Below are positions 62,979 to 64,000 of a stretch of DNA of 64,000 bases, piece by piece. The stretch's first letter is position 1, and each line of letters begins with the position of its first letter. The notes beneath the pieces were generated by a model, which was not told where the DNA came from, did no database searches, and saw only the letters and a list, made by a program, of their open reading frames with translations. Position numbers and translations under genes: made by a program. Origin of the DNA: Litomosoides sigmodontis (Eukaryota > Nematoda > Chromadorea > Rhabditida > Onchocercidae); contig OY718806.1 in NCBI GenBank assembly GCA_963070105.1, positions 10,125,190 to 10,189,189 of the forward strand. The letters run 5' to 3'.

Positions 62979-64000
62979 CTCGCTCTCTACCATACTTTTC
63001 TTAGTTTATTTTGCTACAAAATACCTGTTGGATGGGTGTAGAAGGAGCAATTTATCAATGCAAATAACAATGGCGACAGAAAATTGAGCAGCATAATGAA
63101 GTAAATTAAATCCTCTGGAAGTGAAATGTGAAATGGCGAAGTTTGAAATGAAATTCGACGTGACGGTGGTGGGGTGGGCAGAGTGGCTATGTATACATAC
63201 ATATTGAGTAATATATTTACACAAGCGCCCGTAACCTTCTGGAATTTCGATTACAAATGTTAAAATATTGACAAAATATGCTAACACAGGAGGAATTTCA
63301 CAGAAAGCACAGTGCGCAGGTAACAATATCAGTCGTACAAATTACCTTCACTTCACTTCGTGTTCTTTCACTCTGTTACTTTTGGTAAAAGAAATTATTT
63401 CAACTTTGGAAAGAAGGAGAAAGAAGAAGTTAGCAGCTGTTCGTAGTGTTTAATTTTATTGTCTAAAGATATGCTAATTAACTTATCAGAAGACTGGAAA
63501 GCATAAGTTGAAATTGGCTGGAAATTGACTGTTGAAATTAGCTGTATTAGCTGGAAAGCATGAGTTTGAAGATTCAAATAAAACTAATAAGATTTGATAG
63601 AATGGCAGTATAATTCTTTTTGCAGAAAAAATTGCTTCCTAGCAGAAATTAAAATTTCTATATGAATTCCCAAGTCTTTTTGCTAATTTAAAAACTATGC
63701 TAGACTACTAGATGGAAAAAAGGAAGAAATAACGCGAAAAATATTAAGATTAAAAATTATTTCAATTTAGCAAATATGTTAAATCAAATAATCGCTTTAT
63801 TAGTTGAAAAAGTGAAACTCCTAAATTATCAGGTGGTGAAGTATGTCAAGAAGAAAAAAAGTAGCCTGAGACCAATGTATCACTAGTAAATGAATTTTTG
63901 CTTGCTCTTTCAAAATTACTTTTTCACATTTAGATTTAAACAAAGCAAAAAATTCCTCAGTCTAAAAAGTATAACTAATCTCACATCGATACAATTAAAT
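61078..64000. other. 5' flank of the Mesh-like gene
   Basis: AT-rich with no supported exon. It contains a CT/CG-type repeat at 62943-62988, T runs around 62730-62830, and a loose TTAGCTGGAAA-type repeat at 63505-63565. Frames at 63006-63326 (minus) have chance composition. Confidence 0.6.
62943..62988. repeat. (TC)n microsatellite
   Basis: CT repeat of about 45 bp with two CG-interrupted units near its end. Confidence 0.95.

Overview
The window looks like nuclear DNA of a nematode, and a filarial-type worm fits best. It is AT-rich, its genes are broken into many short exons with TTTCAG/TTTTAG acceptors and GTAAGT-like donors, its introns range from about 45 bp to several kb, and simple repeats are plentiful. 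The recognisable genes are animal ones (L1CAM/SAX-7, MKK4, DPH3, a Mesh/SUSD2-type protein). The species call is inference; there is no species-diagnostic sequence here. I rebuilt the exon models by hand from reading frames, splice sites and codon phase. No database search or RNA evidence was available.

Layout. 1-6844 has no supported exon: it is pyrimidine-rich, repeat-laden DNA, probably intronic or 5' to the first gene. 6845-19953 (+) is most of an L1CAM/neuroglian/SAX-7 cell adhesion gene with Ig domains, five FN3 domains, a membrane segment, a FIGQY ankyrin-binding motif and a C-terminal PDZ ligand; its first exons lie outside the window or were not found. 19954-24101 is non-coding with a tRNA-like relic. 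24102-31959 (-) is a secreted protein with two von Willebrand A domains joined by a poly-threonine linker. 31960-35288 is non-coding but holds a striking hairpin. 35289-37030 (-) carries a small membrane-protein fragment, DPH3 (diphthamide/Elongator zinc protein) and an unassigned ORF. 37497-39568 (+) is MKK-4, the JNK/p38-pathway MAP kinase kinase, divergent from DPH3 across a GC-richer stretch with a CRE-like TGACGTCA. 40779-43118 (-) is an EGF-repeat single-pass membrane protein. 43.1-49.0 kb is mostly non-coding. 48991-50340 (-) holds two small genes (a coiled-coil protein and a one-exon membrane protein) bracketed by a near-identical ~560-bp direct duplication. 51828-61077 (-) is a 28-exon NIDO-AMOP-vWD-Sushi-TM protein of the Mesh/SUSD2 family. 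61078-64000 is its 5' flank.

How the genes relate. Several encode cell-surface or secreted adhesion-type proteins (SAX-7, the vWA protein, the EGF protein, the Mesh-like protein), but they are independent transcription units on both strands and I see no operon that ties them together functionally. The most interesting signals are a probable internal start for a short SAX-7 isoform, two furin-type sites in the third FN3 domain, a single out-of-phase junction in an otherwise perfectly phased Mesh-like gene, two GC-AG introns, the hairpin at 32.4 kb, and the direct duplication around the two small genes. I found no convincing new multi-gene system.
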